Shown: piece after piece, positions 28,852-38,843 of the stretch
How positions within the stretch are numbered: position 1 is the stretch's first letter
How the letters are laid out: each line of letters starts with the position of its first letter
Source of the DNA: an uncultured Pseudohongiella sp.
GTDB lineage: Bacteria > Pseudomonadota > Gammaproteobacteria > Pseudomonadales > Pseudohongiellaceae
Reading direction: 5' to 3'
Length of the DNA: 64,000 bases
Assembly (NCBI GenBank): GCA_902597095.1
Contig: CACJWK010000001.1
Location: forward strand, 1-64,000
The notes under the pieces: model-generated
Database searches by the model: none
What the model was told of the DNA's origin: nothing
The model's input: only the letters and a program-made list of their open reading frames with translations
Program-made: the position numbers and the translations under genes

Positions 28852-28943
28852 GCAGCTGCTGCTGTGGCCTTCAAACTTAACTCATAGAATCCCTCGCGAA
28901 GAAATTAGGCTATACTCCGCGCTCGCGATAAGGAGCGTCAGCC

Positions 28944-30221
28944 ATCACCACCTCAGATACAGTGCCGGAGCCTAAAAAACCGGCTGCCCTGGACGTCTTT
29001 GCCGTTTCCCAGTTTCGCTGGCTGTTTTTTGGCAATGTTGCGTTCTTTTTTGCCATGCAGGGCCAGATGCTGACGCGAACTCTACTGGCCTGGGAACTGA
29101 CCGGTGAGGCCACCTCGCTGGCCTACATAAATCTCGTGGTCGCGGTTCCGCTGATCTTTGCGTCCGTTCTCGGCGGTGCGATTACCGACCGGGTTGAGCG
29201 TCGCCAGTTGGTTATTGTCGGACAGACCCTGATTAACGCAAACGAAATTTTTATTCTGACTCTGCTGCTGCTGGGCAAGCTGGAATTCTGGCATATGTTG
29301 TGCACCGCTTTTGTCGCCGGCTGTGCCTTTCCGTTCATCATGCCAGCGCGCATGGCGATTACTATGAAGGTTATCGGGCCACAGCGGCTTCAGAGCGCCA
29401 TGGGCTTTCAGAGCGGGGCCATGAACCTGAACCGTATTCTCGGTCCCGCCGTCATGGGACTGATCGTTGCCCAATTTTCTTATAAAGCGGCCTACTATCT
29501 GTCTATTGCGCTCTACAGTCTGGCGATAGCTTGTATGTTCGGGGTAGACCGCAGCCGGTCTGATGAGTCGGGTGCCGAGAAAAAGCCCCTGCTTGAAGAC
29601 ATTGCGCTGGGGTTCAGCTATGTTCGTGCAAACCGGCCGGTGTTGATCTGCCTGCTGTTCGGCCTACTGCCGATGTTTCTGGCTATGCCGTTTCAGAATA
29701 TCCTGGTGATGTTGGCGGAACAGGCTTGGAACGTCGGCGAAAGCGGCGTAGGAACGCTGATGGCCACGGGTGGTGCAGGTGGTGTTGTCGGCGCACTGTG
29801 GGTAGTGAAACGCGGTGATGATGCAGGACGGATGAAAATGATGCTGGGCAGTACGATTGGGTTTGGCATCTGTCTGGCAATATTCGCGCTGACGCCTGTT
29901 TTTACGGTCGCCCTGTTGCCCCTGTTGGCAGCCAATGTTTTTGCCAATGCCAGCCAGACTGTGAACAACGCGGCAATTCAGCTGTTGGTCGAGGACAGAA
30001 TGCGAGGCAGGATGAGCAGCTTCATGATGCTCTCATTCGGGCTGACTCCGATCGGTGTGTTTCCCATGGCAATTGTGGCAGACAGCTATGGTGCAGTCAG
30101 CGCGATTCTGGGTGCTTCTGCGCTGCTGATCGCAATCACGATCGTCTTTTTTCTACTCAGTAAAACTCTGCGGGCGCTTGACCGCAGCATTGACGAGGCA
30201 ATGCTGGCCAGGACTGCCTGA
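28944..30221 (+). CDS. MFS transporter (EntS-like family)
   Basis: A membrane protein of about 425 residues with around 12 helices; LGGAITDRVERRQLVIVGQ is the helix 2-3 loop motif of MFS exporters of the enterobactin-exporter-like (MFS_3) type. The ORF track starts at GTG 28962, which has no ribosome binding site. An AAGGAG (28930-28935) lies eight bases before an in-frame ATC at 28944 (ATC ACC ACC TCA GAT), which would read MTTSDT if it were ATG. So the start is either a rare ATC, a mutated ATG, or the weak GTG. The downstream cyclodeaminase-family gene begins 11 bases after the stop. Confidence 0.85.
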   Translation: MTTSDTVPEPKKPAALDVFAVSQFRWLFFGNVAFFFAMQGQMLTRTLLAWELTGEATSLAYINLVVAVPLIFASVLGGAITDRVERRQLVIVGQTLINANEIFILTLLLLGKLEFWHMLCTAFVAGCAFPFIMPARMAITMKVIGPQRLQSAMGFQSGAMNLNRILGPAVMGLIVAQFSYKAAYYLSIALYSLAIACMFGVDRSRSDESGAEKKPLLEDIALGFSYVRANRPVLICLLFGLLPMFLAMPFQNILVMLAEQAWNVGESGVGTLMATGGAGGVVGALWVVKRGDDAGRMKMMLGSTIGFGICLAIFALTPVFTVALLPLLAANVFANASQTVNNAAIQLLVEDRMRGRMSSFMMLSFGLTPIGVFPMAIVADSYGAVSAILGASALLIAITIVFFLLSKTLRALDRSIDEAMLARTA

Positions 30222-30232
30222 GCGTACTCTGA

Positions 30233-31321
30233 ATGGTTTCCCGCGGTGCTGCAGCCGACATGGCGGCAGAAGGAAAGACCGCTCAGCTGCCGGCCTCAAT
30301 TCATTACTTTACCGGGCTTTTCTGGGATGATAGGCGCTCGACTGCAATTGATGGACTGATTTTGCAAACGCAATTCATCGACCGCTGTTCCCAACTCGAT
30401 CAACTCAACTGGCAGGGTGTGATCGATGCCCTTATTGCCGGTCACCAATTGCCGCGCGCAGCTATCACTGACACGGTTCTGGCAGACAGCACTAATCGCC
30501 TGCTCAATCGTTCAGCTCGGATTGAGGGCCTTGGCTATGTTGTAAAAAGTGTCACGGTTTTTCCGAAGAATCCAGCCCGAGAGCAATTTTTGCCCAGTGT
30601 GCAGGGCATCTGCACAGTGTTCGACGAATGCACGGGGCAGGCTCGTGCCCTGATTGACGCCGAGCTACTGACTTACTGGAAAACGGCCGCCGACAGTGTG
30701 CTGGGGGCTAAGCTGCTGGGCCCGGCGGAACCCGAACACCTGCTCATCTTCGGGGCAGGTCAGGTGGCCCGATCATTGATCGATGCTTACACCACTATAT
30801 TCCCCTCGATCACGACCGTGACTCTCTGCGTCCGTCGCTTGCAGTCGGCGGACTGGCTGAGGCACAAATTAGCCGCTGATGAGAAACGTCTTCCTTTTGC
30901 TCTCAGGGTCTCCACGGACCCGGCTGCTGTAGTTCCGCTTGCCGATATTGTAGCCACGGCCACAACTTCAGAGACACCTGTGTTGCAGGGTAACTGGCTC
31001 ACGTCTGGCGCTCATGTTGATCTGGTCGGGGCCTACATGGCCAGTATGCGGGAAGCTGATGACCACACGCTGCAGCTCGGGGCCCTTTATGTCGACTGTC
31101 GCGACACCACTGTCGAGCATATCGGTGAGCTGGTGATACCGCTCGCCAGCGGAGCGATTCAGCCTGTCAGTGTTCTGGGTGACCTGTATGACCTGATCGC
31201 GCAAGGTACCGGAGACGGCGGGCGGATCAGGGATCCGCAGCAAATCACGGTCTTCAAAAATGGCGGGGGCGCTCACCTTGACCTGATGGTGGCGCATCAT
31301 CTGATGTCTTTGTTCCCTTGA
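30233..31321 (+). CDS. ornithine cyclodeaminase / mu-crystallin family protein
   Basis: A 362-residue NAD(P)-binding protein. The Rossmann motif is in LLIFGAGQVARSLIDAY; the preceding LIDAELLTYWKTAADSVLGAKLL is the characteristic family block (usually LTAxRTAA.S.lA). VDLVGAYMASMREAD and a C-terminal TVFKNGGGAHLDLMVA also fit. Members include ornithine cyclodeaminase, alanine dehydrogenase and ketimine reductases, so the reaction is probably oxidation/deamination or imine reduction of an amino acid. It follows the MFS gene by 11 bases, suggesting an operon. The Lys/Arg pattern of the catalytic block is altered (YWKTAA), so activity on ornithine is not certain. Confidence 0.82.
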   Translation: MVSRGAAADMAAEGKTAQLPASIHYFTGLFWDDRRSTAIDGLILQTQFIDRCSQLDQLNWQGVIDALIAGHQLPRAAITDTVLADSTNRLLNRSARIEGLGYVVKSVTVFPKNPAREQFLPSVQGICTVFDECTGQARALIDAELLTYWKTAADSVLGAKLLGPAEPEHLLIFGAGQVARSLIDAYTTIFPSITTVTLCVRRLQSADWLRHKLAADEKRLPFALRVSTDPAAVVPLADIVATATTSETPVLQGNWLTSGAHVDLVGAYMASMREADDHTLQLGALYVDCRDTTVEHIGELVIPLASGAIQPVSVLGDLYDLIAQGTGDGGRIRDPQQITVFKNGGGAHLDLMVAHHLMSLFP

Positions 31322-31327
31322 AGAGAG

Positions 31328-31585
31328 CTAGTCCCTTTCGAGCAGCTGTGCAAAGCGACCGTTTGACAGCATGAGGGTCAGCTCCCGGAAGCCGCCCACG
31401 GACTCATCTCCGACAAAAATCTGCGGCAGGGTAGACTGCCCTGAGCGTTGAAGCAGCTCGGCGCGCAAGGCAGGGTTGCCGTCTGCTGCAATCTCCTCAA
31501 ATACATAGCCTGCTTCTGCCAGCACCCGGGTGGCTCTGGTACAAAAGCCGCAAAATTGTCTGGTGTAAACCGTGATTGTCCGCAT
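31328..31585 (-). CDS. glutaredoxin
   Basis: An 85-residue glutaredoxin, the usual size for GrxC-type proteins. The redox motif is CGFC (C12, C15) in TRQFCGFCTRA, a variant of the common CPYC. STLPQIFVGDESVGG holds the cis-proline and glutathione-binding GG. It reduces disulfides or glutathionylated proteins using glutathione in the cytosol. It is convergent with the cyclodeaminase-family gene (six bases between the ends). Confidence 0.93.
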   Translation of the reverse strand: MRTITVYTRQFCGFCTRATRVLAEAGYVFEEIAADGNPALRAELLQRSGQSTLPQIFVGDESVGGFRELTLMLSNGRFAQLLERD

Positions 31586-31897
31586 GAATGGTGATGGCCT
31601 AGATTGTACTGGCCGAAATCAGTCTGCTCGTCCGGCGGATACAAGTCCTGGATGATGACTCTCTAATGTTGGGTTTTAAACGAGCAAGGATAGAGCAGCG
31701 CAGGGCGTGAATCAAAAATCAATCAGTCCCGCGCGTTCAGGGTCGCTATTGGTTCGTCTGCTGGATCTCCTGACATCCGCCGCACGCTGCAGGGTCGGTA
31801 ACAGAATCGTGCAAGGTCGCAGGGAAGGCCCCGATCCAAGGGCCGCTCCAGCTCGTAAAGTACCGGGTTAGCGGCTTGGAACAGACCCGGACCTTTT
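31586..31897. other. intergenic region between glutaredoxin and mipA-like genes
   Basis: This 312-base gap lies between divergent genes and should contain both promoters. I see no ORF, RNA or repeat that I can support. Confidence 0.5.
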
Positions 31898-32701
31898 ATG
31901 AGACTGCGCACTGGAAAACTCTGGTTTTGCGTGTTGCTGCTGCAGGTGACCACGTCACATGCGCAGGACGCTACGCCCGATTTTCTGTCCCAAACAGGCT
32001 GGCGAAGCGATTTTGGTTTGGGAATCATTGTGAACCCCGAATATCAGGGTGGGGACCATTATCGCGTGCTGGCGGTTCCGTACTTTGATGTCAGGTATTC
32101 AGACCGTCTGGGCGTCAAAACATTCTTTAATGTGCCACAGGGGCTCGGCACTTACGTCGTGCGTCAGCGGCCGTCCGAAGGTCATCGCTTTGCTGTATCT
32201 GCTGCCCTGGCGCCGGGTTTTCAGAATCGGGACACGACCGAGTTTGCCGGGTTAGACACCTTCGGCGTTGGTCTTGAAGCCAGGTTGGGCGCAGAGCTGG
32301 ATGTGGGCAATTGGTCCTTTCGGGCAGGTTTGGCTCAGCGTATCGTTTCCGGGCATAGTGGCCTCTATGCCACCCTCGACGCCAGCTATCGGATCCGCCT
32401 CGGCAGAGGTGCCTTCGCCGGCCTGGGGCCGAGCATCCGCGCGGGTAATGGAGCCTACATGTCAGCCCTTTATGGCGTTAGCCCGGGAGAAAGCCAGGCG
32501 TCAGGACTGACGGAATATAGCGCCGTGTCCGGGATCGAAAGTCTGGCCTTTCAGGGGATTGTCAGCCTGCCGGTCGGTGAGAGCTGGCGCTTGACCAGTG
32601 TGGTGAGGCTGGGTGAGCTGGTGGACAAGGCGGCTCGCAGTTCGCTGATCACGCAGCCCACGCAGTTCTTTGCCGTCACCGCACTGACCCGGTCGTTCTA
32701 G
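31898..32701 (+). CDS. MipA/OmpV family outer-membrane protein
   Basis: A 267-residue outer-membrane beta-barrel. A Sec signal peptide (cut near SHAQD) is followed by DFGLGIIVNPEYQGGDHYRVLAVPYFDVRY, which matches the MipA/OmpV opening, of which GIIVNPEYQGGD is the most telling part. Alternating hydrophobic strands continue to a final aromatic residue (LTRSF). MipA scaffolds murein enzymes in E. coli; OmpV relatives act as porins or adhesins. It is monocistronic and converges on the operon at 32766-38691. Confidence 0.85.
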   Translation: MRLRTGKLWFCVLLLQVTTSHAQDATPDFLSQTGWRSDFGLGIIVNPEYQGGDHYRVLAVPYFDVRYSDRLGVKTFFNVPQGLGTYVVRQRPSEGHRFAVSAALAPGFQNRDTTEFAGLDTFGVGLEARLGAELDVGNWSFRAGLAQRIVSGHSGLYATLDASYRIRLGRGAFAGLGPSIRAGNGAYMSALYGVSPGESQASGLTEYSAVSGIESLAFQGIVSLPVGESWRLTSVVRLGELVDKAARSSLITQPTQFFAVTALTRSF

Positions 32702-32765
32702 CGCGCCCTAACATGGCCCGTCAATTGTTTGCTGTCCCGATAGCTGTTAGACCTGTTTGCCCGAC

Positions 32766-34244
32766 TCAGTCCTCTGCCAGCGCCTTGTCAATGGCACAGG
32801 TCAGGTTGTCGCTGGATTGCTTGAGTGCGCTGTAAGTTTTCCTGAGCCAGAGTTGATGCCCCTGCTCGATTTGCCGCTGTTCTTCGAGCGCCGCGCGGGT
32901 TTCTGCCGGAGCCGGGCCGCCATAAATTGCACGTACGTTCACGAAATTCACCGCGCTGAGTGCATTGTCAAACTCTGCTTCACTCAGATTGAGGTCCCGG
33001 TTCGTCTGTTCTGAAGTCGCTTTCTTAAGCATCTCATAACTGATGTCCCGATCTTCCTCAGTCGATTGCTTGACCAGTTGAGCGACGATGCTGTGCGCGA
33101 GGCTGAAGGGGAGGCCTTCGCGGCGCACGATGACATCAGCCAGTTCGGTGACGGTAATAAAATTTCCCTCCGCTCGCGCTCTGAGTAAATCCAGATTGAA
33201 CTCGGCTGCCGAGAGAGCATCAGACAGCAGCGAAACTGCCCTGACGGCATCTCTGACTGCTGAGAAATTGAGCGGCTGCAGGTCATCTTCGACGTCGTTG
33301 ATGTCGCCGAAAGGCGTGTTGTGAACGCTGGTCATGACCCCCATGACCTGACCAAGCGCCTTGCTGGCAATTGCACGAACGTGTTCAATCGCAACCGGAT
33401 TCCGTTTCTGCGGCATGATGGAGGAAGCCTGCACATAGCCGTCCGGCAGCCGGACCACATTGAATTCAGCCATGGCCATTAACAGGAATTCCTGCGCGAA
33501 TTTACCCACATTGATCAGCATGGCAGCGGTCGCACCGAGCAGTTCCGTGAAATAGTCAACCGATGCAATAGAGCCGTAACTGTTGCGGGTTGGCCGGCTA
33601 AAGCCGAGCAGTTCCGCGACTCGGTGTCTGTTGATCGGAAATCCGGTAGTCGTGATCGCGCAGGCGCCGAGCGGGCAGTGATTTAGATTGTCGAACGCGT
33701 TTTTCAGCCGGGAAACATCCCTTCCAGTATTTTCGGCCATAGCCAGCAGATAGTGGGCGATGGTCGTAGGCTGGGCGGGCTGCGTGTGCGTGTAGGCAGG
33801 CATCAGCGAGTCATGATGTTGTGCGGCTAGATTCAGAAAGACCGACTGCAGCCGAGTACAGGCGTCTATCAAGTCCAGTGTCTGCTCTCTGAGGCGCAGG
33901 CGATAAATAGTAACGTCAATATCGTTCCGGCTGCGGGCGGTATGAAGTTTTCCCGCAATATCCTTGTCCCCGACTTCTGCAGCAATGGCTCGCTGGATAT
34001 AATAGAACAGATCTTCAACGCTGCCGTCGTACTCTGCGCGGCGGATCGTTTCAACATTCAGCTTCTCAATGGCTCTCAGGATTTCTGACAGTTCACCGCG
34101 AGTGACAATGCCTTGCTCACCAAGCATCAGGACGTGAGCGCGATCAACGTCCAGGTAATGTTCCAGCAGATATTGTTTGGCATCAGCGAAACAGTCACTG
34201 CGCACATTGTCCTTGTAACCCTGGGCTGGAAATTTCTCGCTCAT
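32766..34244 (-). CDS. argininosuccinate-lyase-superfamily enzyme, probably not housekeeping ArgH
   Basis: A 492-residue member of the aspartase/fumarase superfamily. The family blocks are HTARSRNDIDVT (101-112), PAYTHTQPAQPTTIAHYLLA (149-168, with the catalytic-region His153) and SSIMPQKRNPVAIEH (274-288). It departs from true ArgH: the GGRF opening is absent, the signature has A-S-S before IMPQK and V instead of D after NP, and the usual NSLDAVSDRD reads NSYGSIASVD. These differences recall EDDS lyase-like enzymes, which split N-substituted aspartates into fumarate and an amine. It overlaps the PIG-L gene by four bases (ATGA) as the last gene of the operon. No argG or other arginine gene is present. 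Confidence 0.82.
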   Translation of the reverse strand: MSEKFPAQGYKDNVRSDCFADAKQYLLEHYLDVDRAHVLMLGEQGIVTRGELSEILRAIEKLNVETIRRAEYDGSVEDLFYYIQRAIAAEVGDKDIAGKLHTARSRNDIDVTIYRLRLREQTLDLIDACTRLQSVFLNLAAQHHDSLMPAYTHTQPAQPTTIAHYLLAMAENTGRDVSRLKNAFDNLNHCPLGACAITTTGFPINRHRVAELLGFSRPTRNSYGSIASVDYFTELLGATAAMLINVGKFAQEFLLMAMAEFNVVRLPDGYVQASSIMPQKRNPVAIEHVRAIASKALGQVMGVMTSVHNTPFGDINDVEDDLQPLNFSAVRDAVRAVSLLSDALSAAEFNLDLLRARAEGNFITVTELADVIVRREGLPFSLAHSIVAQLVKQSTEEDRDISYEMLKKATSEQTNRDLNLSEAEFDNALSAVNFVNVRAIYGGPAPAETRAALEEQRQIEQGHQLWLRKTYSALKQSSDNLTCAIDKALAED

Positions 34245-36883
34245 CTGTTGTCCATTGGCTCCGGCGCTGCAGGCAGGCTCAACAGGTTTGCGAAGATTCT
34301 GTAGGCGCCCGGCACTCCGTTAGGTAACTGCCGAAACCAGGAATAGGAAGTGTAGACATAATGTCCGTTGCCGATGCGGGTGTGCAACATCGCGCCGTCG
34401 CTGGCGGGCTCCCCCTCGTCGTGCGCTTCTGTCAGAGGGGTGAAATTCTCCCGATCGAAGTCAGTGAAGTTATAGTTATTGCGTTCTTGCACCCAGCCGT
34501 CGAAATCTTGAACACCGATACGATTCGGGAAGTTGAATACCGGATGATCTGGTGCCAGCACGGTAATCGCCGCGGTTTCATCGACCACCCGGACGTTGCC
34601 GTCCATGCTCACCGGATAGGGAGCAAGGCCTTTGCTGGCAAAGTCCGGCTGCTGATACTGAACGATCAGTGTGCCTCCCTGTTCGACGAATGCCAGTAGT
34701 CTCGCATTGTTGGCAACAAAAGCTTCTCGTGTCTGGGACGCGCGAATGCCAATGATCAGCGTATCGAACTGTGATAAGTCTCCGGAGGTCAGATCAGCAT
34801 CAGACAACAGAGACACGTTCACGCCCATGCGACGCAGGGCGGCGGGTACAGTGTCACCGCTACCCATGATATAGCCTACCTGCACGTCAGCCACAACAAC
34901 GTCGACAATCTGGATTTCGGTGGTGGCAATCCGATAAGTGCGGTGGGTGCGGATATGTGGATAGGCAATCTCCCGGACAGTCTGATCAAAGCGTGTGCCT
35001 GCAACAATTGCGCTGCTCAGGAGTCGATAACGACCGGCTTCGACATCCTCTGGCGGCCTCACCGTAAAGGCCAGTGAAGCACTTGCAGGGGCTGGCGCCA
35101 TAGCAAAATCGGCAAAAGACGGTTCGAGTTGCCACCCCGGAGGCAGGCTAAGCTGTGCCGTACCGCTGATCTCTTCGTCGCTGTTGTTCTGAATGGTGAG
35201 AACTACAGGTATTGGTGCCGCTGCGATCGATTTTGGTATCACCAGGAGATCTGTCGCGGGTTCGACTGAAACACTGGGAACCACATCAACCCGTCGCCGG
35301 AGCTCTCCGCGCACCCGATCAAGCTGTCGATATTCGACTTCTCGTTCTGCGCTGATTTCGATACCACCGATCTCGACAGTCACTGAGGCGACAAGCAACG
35401 GCTTCGCAAATGGCAGCGTTTTCGCCCCGGGATCATTGCCCCATGCGTAGGCGGAACCCTGTCTATCTTCCACCAGCCAGTAGGGTTGAGTGAACTGGGC
35501 ATCGCGGGGCACGGAGACCCGGTAGACACGCTGAGCATCAAAGTGGTCTGCTCCGCGCATGCTGATTTCGTTGGTCAGCGCTGCCTCTGGCGAGGGCGCG
35601 AACAACCAGCCGGCTGGTCCCTCAATCGTTGAGTCAATTATCCGTGCTTGCGTCATCTCAGGCATATAGGCTCGCACAGCGACAGTGGCGACACTTCCCG
35701 GCTCAAGGGTCTCCCGATCAATCAGGGCATCGATACGAATGCCTGCAGCAAGGAGCAGCGCTTGTTCGAGCTCCCTGCGTTTTTCCTCGAGCAGGCGCCG
35801 CGCTTCCTGATCTTGCGATGCCGCAATTACTTCCCGGACCAGAGTGTGGGCGGCTGCCAAAGAGGGAACAGAAGCATCTGGCTCAAGGGGCTCAAAATCC
35901 CTCAGAACCGAGGCAAGCAGATCCTGCAGATTGCCGAGTTTCTCGATGAATCCAGCAGATGCTTGTGGCTCGAACCTCGCGATTCCGCTGACAGAGGTAT
36001 TGATACCGCCGAACACGGAGCTTTCCGGTACCACTATGTCCTGATTGCTGCTGGCCCGCCGTAACACGGAATATTGTGAACCCTGCAATTCCAGAGAGCC
36101 CATCTGCTGAGTTTTTTGCTGGCTTCTTCCCTGCATGCCGATCTGGAAATAGCTATGTCCGGACAGCGGGTCGTATTCGCCGGTGTTGATTCTAAGCAGA
36201 GATGAATCCGGTGACGGTGAGGCATTTCTTTCACTCACATAGAGCTTCTGAACCTGCCAGGGGGTCAGCCCGTTGACAAGCTGTTCCGGAAAGCGACTGG
36301 AATCAGCGGCAGCTTCGATTGCAAGAGGAGTCAGGTAACCTGCAAACTGATGATGGCCGTGACCGTCTGTTGCCGTGCCGTCCCATCTGGACACGATCAC
36401 ATCGGGACGAAATTTCCGGATGGTGTACACCACATCCGCCAGCACCGCGTTTTCCGGCCAGACCCGCTGCGCTTCGCTGAGGGTTTTGGAAAAGCCGAAG
36501 TCATTGGCTCTGGTAAAGTACTGCGACGCGCCATCGAGGCGACGCGCCTGAAGCAGCTCTTCAGAACGTATGACCCCCAAGGCATCTGACTGTTCGGCGC
36601 CAATGATGTTCTGTCCTCCCGAGCCTCTGGTCAGGGAGAGGTAACCGGTGCGGGCATGCACGCGGCGGGCATGATAAGCCACTAGAGCTGAGTCCTCATC
36701 GTCCGGATGCGCGCCGGTATGAAGAACCGCGGCTGTTGTTTGCAGGCGCTGCAGCTGTCTGAAAAGACCATTCATCCCCTGATCATAGACTGCAGCAACC
36801 TGCCCAGCTGCGGGAAGGCTCAGACAGACGAAAAATGCTGAGATCAGAAGACCTGAAATTTTGCGAATAGGCTCGTGAGTCAA
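34241..36883 (-). CDS. secreted PIG-L/LmbE deacetylase with C-terminal GATase-like domain
   Basis: An 880-residue exported protein. A signal peptide (about residues 1-27) is followed by a PIG-L domain with the zinc motif AHPDDED (H59-D64) and the distal GHGHHQFAG. This zinc enzyme removes N-acetyl groups from amino sugars or similar amides. The middle 400 residues are beta-rich. The C-terminal part ([20 protein letters not shown] and [16 protein letters not shown]) resembles a ThuA/GATase-like domain. It starts at a TTG overlapping the symporter stop (TTGA) with GAGGG seven bases upstream, and its own stop overlaps the lyase start, so it is tightly coupled to both. Confidence 0.88.
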   Translation of the reverse strand: MTHEPIRKISGLLISAFFVCLSLPAAGQVAAVYDQGMNGLFRQLQRLQTTAAVLHTGAHPDDEDSALVAYHARRVHARTGYLSLTRGSGGQNIIGAEQSDALGVIRSEELLQARRLDGASQYFTRANDFGFSKTLSEAQRVWPENAVLADVVYTIRKFRPDVIVSRWDGTATDGHGHHQFAGYLTPLAIEAAADSSRFPEQLVNGLTPWQVQKLYVSERNASPSPDSSLLRINTGEYDPLSGHSYFQIGMQGRSQQKTQQMGSLELQGSQYSVLRRASSNQDIVVPESSVFGGINTSVSGIARFEPQASAGFIEKLGNLQDLLASVLRDFEPLEPDASVPSLAAAHTLVREVIAASQDQEARRLLEEKRRELEQALLLAAGIRIDALIDRETLEPGSVATVAVRAYMPEMTQARIIDSTIEGPAGWLFAPSPEAALTNEISMRGADHFDAQRVYRVSVPRDAQFTQPYWLVEDRQGSAYAWGNDPGAKTLPFAKPLLVASVTVEIGGIEISAEREVEYRQLDRVRGELRRRVDVVPSVSVEPATDLLVIPKSIAAAPIPVVLTIQNNSDEEISGTAQLSLPPGWQLEPSFADFAMAPAPASASLAFTVRPPEDVEAGRYRLLSSAIVAGTRFDQTVREIAYPHIRTHRTYRIATTEIQIVDVVVADVQVGYIMGSGDTVPAALRRMGVNVSLLSDADLTSGDLSQFDTLIIGIRASQTREAFVANNARLLAFVEQGGTLIVQYQQPDFASKGLAPYPVSMDGNVRVVDETAAITVLAPDHPVFNFPNRIGVQDFDGWVQERNNYNFTDFDRENFTPLTEAHDEGEPASDGAMLHTRIGNGHYVYTSYSWFRQLPNGVPGAYRIFANLLSLPAAPEPMDNR

Positions 36884-38556
36884 GCTTTATCCCTCGTCAG
36901 ATAGCTGATTGACCCGCCGGCAAGGACGGTCGCACAGGTGCCGACCACATTGAACCAGAGAAATGCTAGATTGGAAAATGCACTGACTGCCCAAACTGAC
37001 AGCATTCCACAGAGAAGCCCGAAAAAAGCGCCGGAGGCATTCGCGTTGGGAACGGCGAACGCTAGCACGAAGACTCCAAGCAGGGAACCGTAGAAAAAAG
37101 AGCCAAAGGTATTCACAACTTCGATGAGAGACCCCAGATTAGTGACAAATGTTGCCACGATGCAGGAAAACAGACCCCAGATAAAAGTGCTCAGACGGGC
37201 AAAGCGCAGTAGTTCCCGGTCGGTGCCCTGCGGATTCACGTGGCGGGCGTAGAAATCGATTGTCGTTGCCGTGGAAAGAGAATTTAATTCTGCGGCAACG
37301 CTGGACATGGCAGCCGCGAGAATCGCGGCAACGATCAGCCCAACCAGTCCAGCTGGCATATTCTGCAGCACGAATACCGGGAAGACATAGTTGACATCAG
37401 TAAACGAAGGCTCTTCATTAGTCTGCTGTACAAACGCTATGGCCTCTTGTCTGATGTTGTTGAAGTGGTCATTGGCCTGCTGGAAGGCCCGCTTCCCGTC
37501 GGCCCCTGTTGCCAGTGTCCGTGAACTGAAGTAGTGCGTCGCAGCCTGTCGTCGCAACTCATGGCTGTCATGGAACGCCTGTTTCAGTTCCTGATAGTGC
37601 ACTGGCGCCTTCGCGGCAGCATGTTGCTCCGCATCCGGATTAAAAACCATCGGCGGCGTGACAAACTGATAGAAGACAAAGATCAGAATTCCGATAAGCA
37701 AGATCAAAAATTGCAGCGGGATCTTTAGAAAGGCGGACATGAGCAGGGACGTGCGACTTTCATCAACAGAGCGCGCGGTGAGATACCGCTGAACCTGGCT
37801 CTGATCACAACCAAAGTAGGAAAGAAACAGAAACAGGGCAGCAAGTGTTCCTGACCAGAATGTGTATTGCTCGCTCAGATCAAAACTGAAATCAACGGTT
37901 TTCAGTTTGCCCGCTGCTCCAGCCAGGAACATGGCATCCTGAAAGTGAAAACCGGGCGGCAGGCTTTGCAGAATTATAACAATGCAGGCGGCAAGACCCA
38001 GAACGATAATAAGCATCTGCTTCACGTCATTCCATGCCACTGCCTTGACGCCTCCCATCATTGTGTAGAGCGTTGTTGATAGACCGATCACAAAGATAGT
38101 GGGCAATTCACTCCAGCCGAGCACGATCGAAAGGACCACTGACGGAGCTGCGATGACAACACCCACGCCCAGCGCTCGAGAGATCAGAAAAAAGAAACTG
38201 GTCAGAGACCTCGTCCGCGCATCGAAACGTTTTTCAAGATATTCATAGGCGGTAAAAACCTTGGCGCGGTAAAAGAAGGGCACTGCCGTCATGCTCAAAA
38301 TAATCATCGCGATTGGCAGGCCAAAATAGAACTGAATGAATCTTAAACCATCATTATAGGCCTGTCCGGTCGTGCCAATCAGGGTGATGGCGGACATCTG
38401 TGTCGCCATCACTGACAGACCAACTGCCCACCAAGGCAAGCTTCGACCGGCAAGGAAAAAGCTTTGGGTATCCGCTGAGCCGCGGCTGAGCGCTATGCCA
38501 TGCCAGATTACATAGGTCAGATAGGACATAAGAATGAACCAGTCGAGGCTATTCAC
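36880..38556 (-). CDS. Na+/solute symporter (SSS family)
   Basis: A 558-residue inner-membrane transporter with about 13-14 helices. [22 protein letters not shown] and [18 protein letters not shown] are hallmark SSS blocks; the sodium-site region is [23 protein letters not shown]. Between helices, at about residues 300-390, there is an extra hydrophilic segment rich in His, Gln and Ala. It begins with GTG three bases after a 43-codon ORF, and its stop overlaps the PIG-L start. It likely imports the product released by the secreted deacetylase; the substrate is not known. Confidence 0.9.
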   Translation of the reverse strand: MNSLDWFILMSYLTYVIWHGIALSRGSADTQSFFLAGRSLPWWAVGLSVMATQMSAITLIGTTGQAYNDGLRFIQFYFGLPIAMIILSMTAVPFFYRAKVFTAYEYLEKRFDARTRSLTSFFFLISRALGVGVVIAAPSVVLSIVLGWSELPTIFVIGLSTTLYTMMGGVKAVAWNDVKQMLIIVLGLAACIVIILQSLPPGFHFQDAMFLAGAAGKLKTVDFSFDLSEQYTFWSGTLAALFLFLSYFGCDQSQVQRYLTARSVDESRTSLLMSAFLKIPLQFLILLIGILIFVFYQFVTPPMVFNPDAEQHAAAKAPVHYQELKQAFHDSHELRRQAATHYFSSRTLATGADGKRAFQQANDHFNNIRQEAIAFVQQTNEEPSFTDVNYVFPVFVLQNMPAGLVGLIVAAILAAAMSSVAAELNSLSTATTIDFYARHVNPQGTDRELLRFARLSTFIWGLFSCIVATFVTNLGSLIEVVNTFGSFFYGSLLGVFVLAFAVPNANASGAFFGLLCGMLSVWAVSAFSNLAFLWFNVVGTCATVLAGGSISYLTRDKA

Positions 38557-38559
38557 TAA

Positions 38560-38691
38560 TCAAGCCGCAAAAATACTGGCGAATACGAGCAGTGCCAGCA
38601 CGGTAAGAGCAGTGTTCACAGCCACAAGAACATAAAGCGTGTGCCACTTCCTTGAGGGCTGCTTATGTTTGGGTGGGTGTGGTGGTTTCAT
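38560..38691 (-). CDS. 43-residue single-span membrane peptide, first gene of the operon
   Basis: This ORF is below the track's size limit. It reads MKPPHPPKHKQPSRKWHTLY followed by a hydrophobic stretch of about 20 residues (VLVAVNTALTVLALLVFASI) and stops three bases before the symporter start. The basic N-terminus and single helix suggest an inner-membrane microprotein with the N-terminus in the cytoplasm. Small accessory subunits next to SSS transporters are known in other families, so it may assist this symporter. Its ribosome binding site is weak; coding status rests on composition and on its tight spacing to the next gene. Confidence 0.6.
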   Translation of the reverse strand: MKPPHPPKHKQPSRKWHTLYVLVAVNTALTVLALLVFASIFAA

Positions 38692-38790
38692 GCCGGTGAT
38701 TGTCTTTATGCGCTAGTTTTGTTAAGAGCGTCAGCCCTAACCGCCAGAGCACAGGGAACCTGCACCCAGCTTTCACATCTCTCCAGGCAG

Positions 38791-38823
38791 AAAAAAACGG
38801 CGGTGATTACTCACCGCCGTTTT
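38791..38823 (-). terminator. intrinsic terminator of the TonB receptor gene
   Basis: Read on the minus strand, AAAACGGCGGTGA and TCACCGCCGTTTT form a 13-bp perfect stem with a 4-base loop, ending in seven T. It starts 21 bases after the stop codon of the TonB-dependent receptor and separates that gene from the symporter operon on the same strand. Confidence 0.92.
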
Positions 38824-38843
38824 GATTCAACCAATGATTTGGT

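Noticed and set aside
32766-34244. Calling this gene argH without comment
   Set aside because: Signature differences from ArgH and the operon context make that name unsafe, so no symbol was given.
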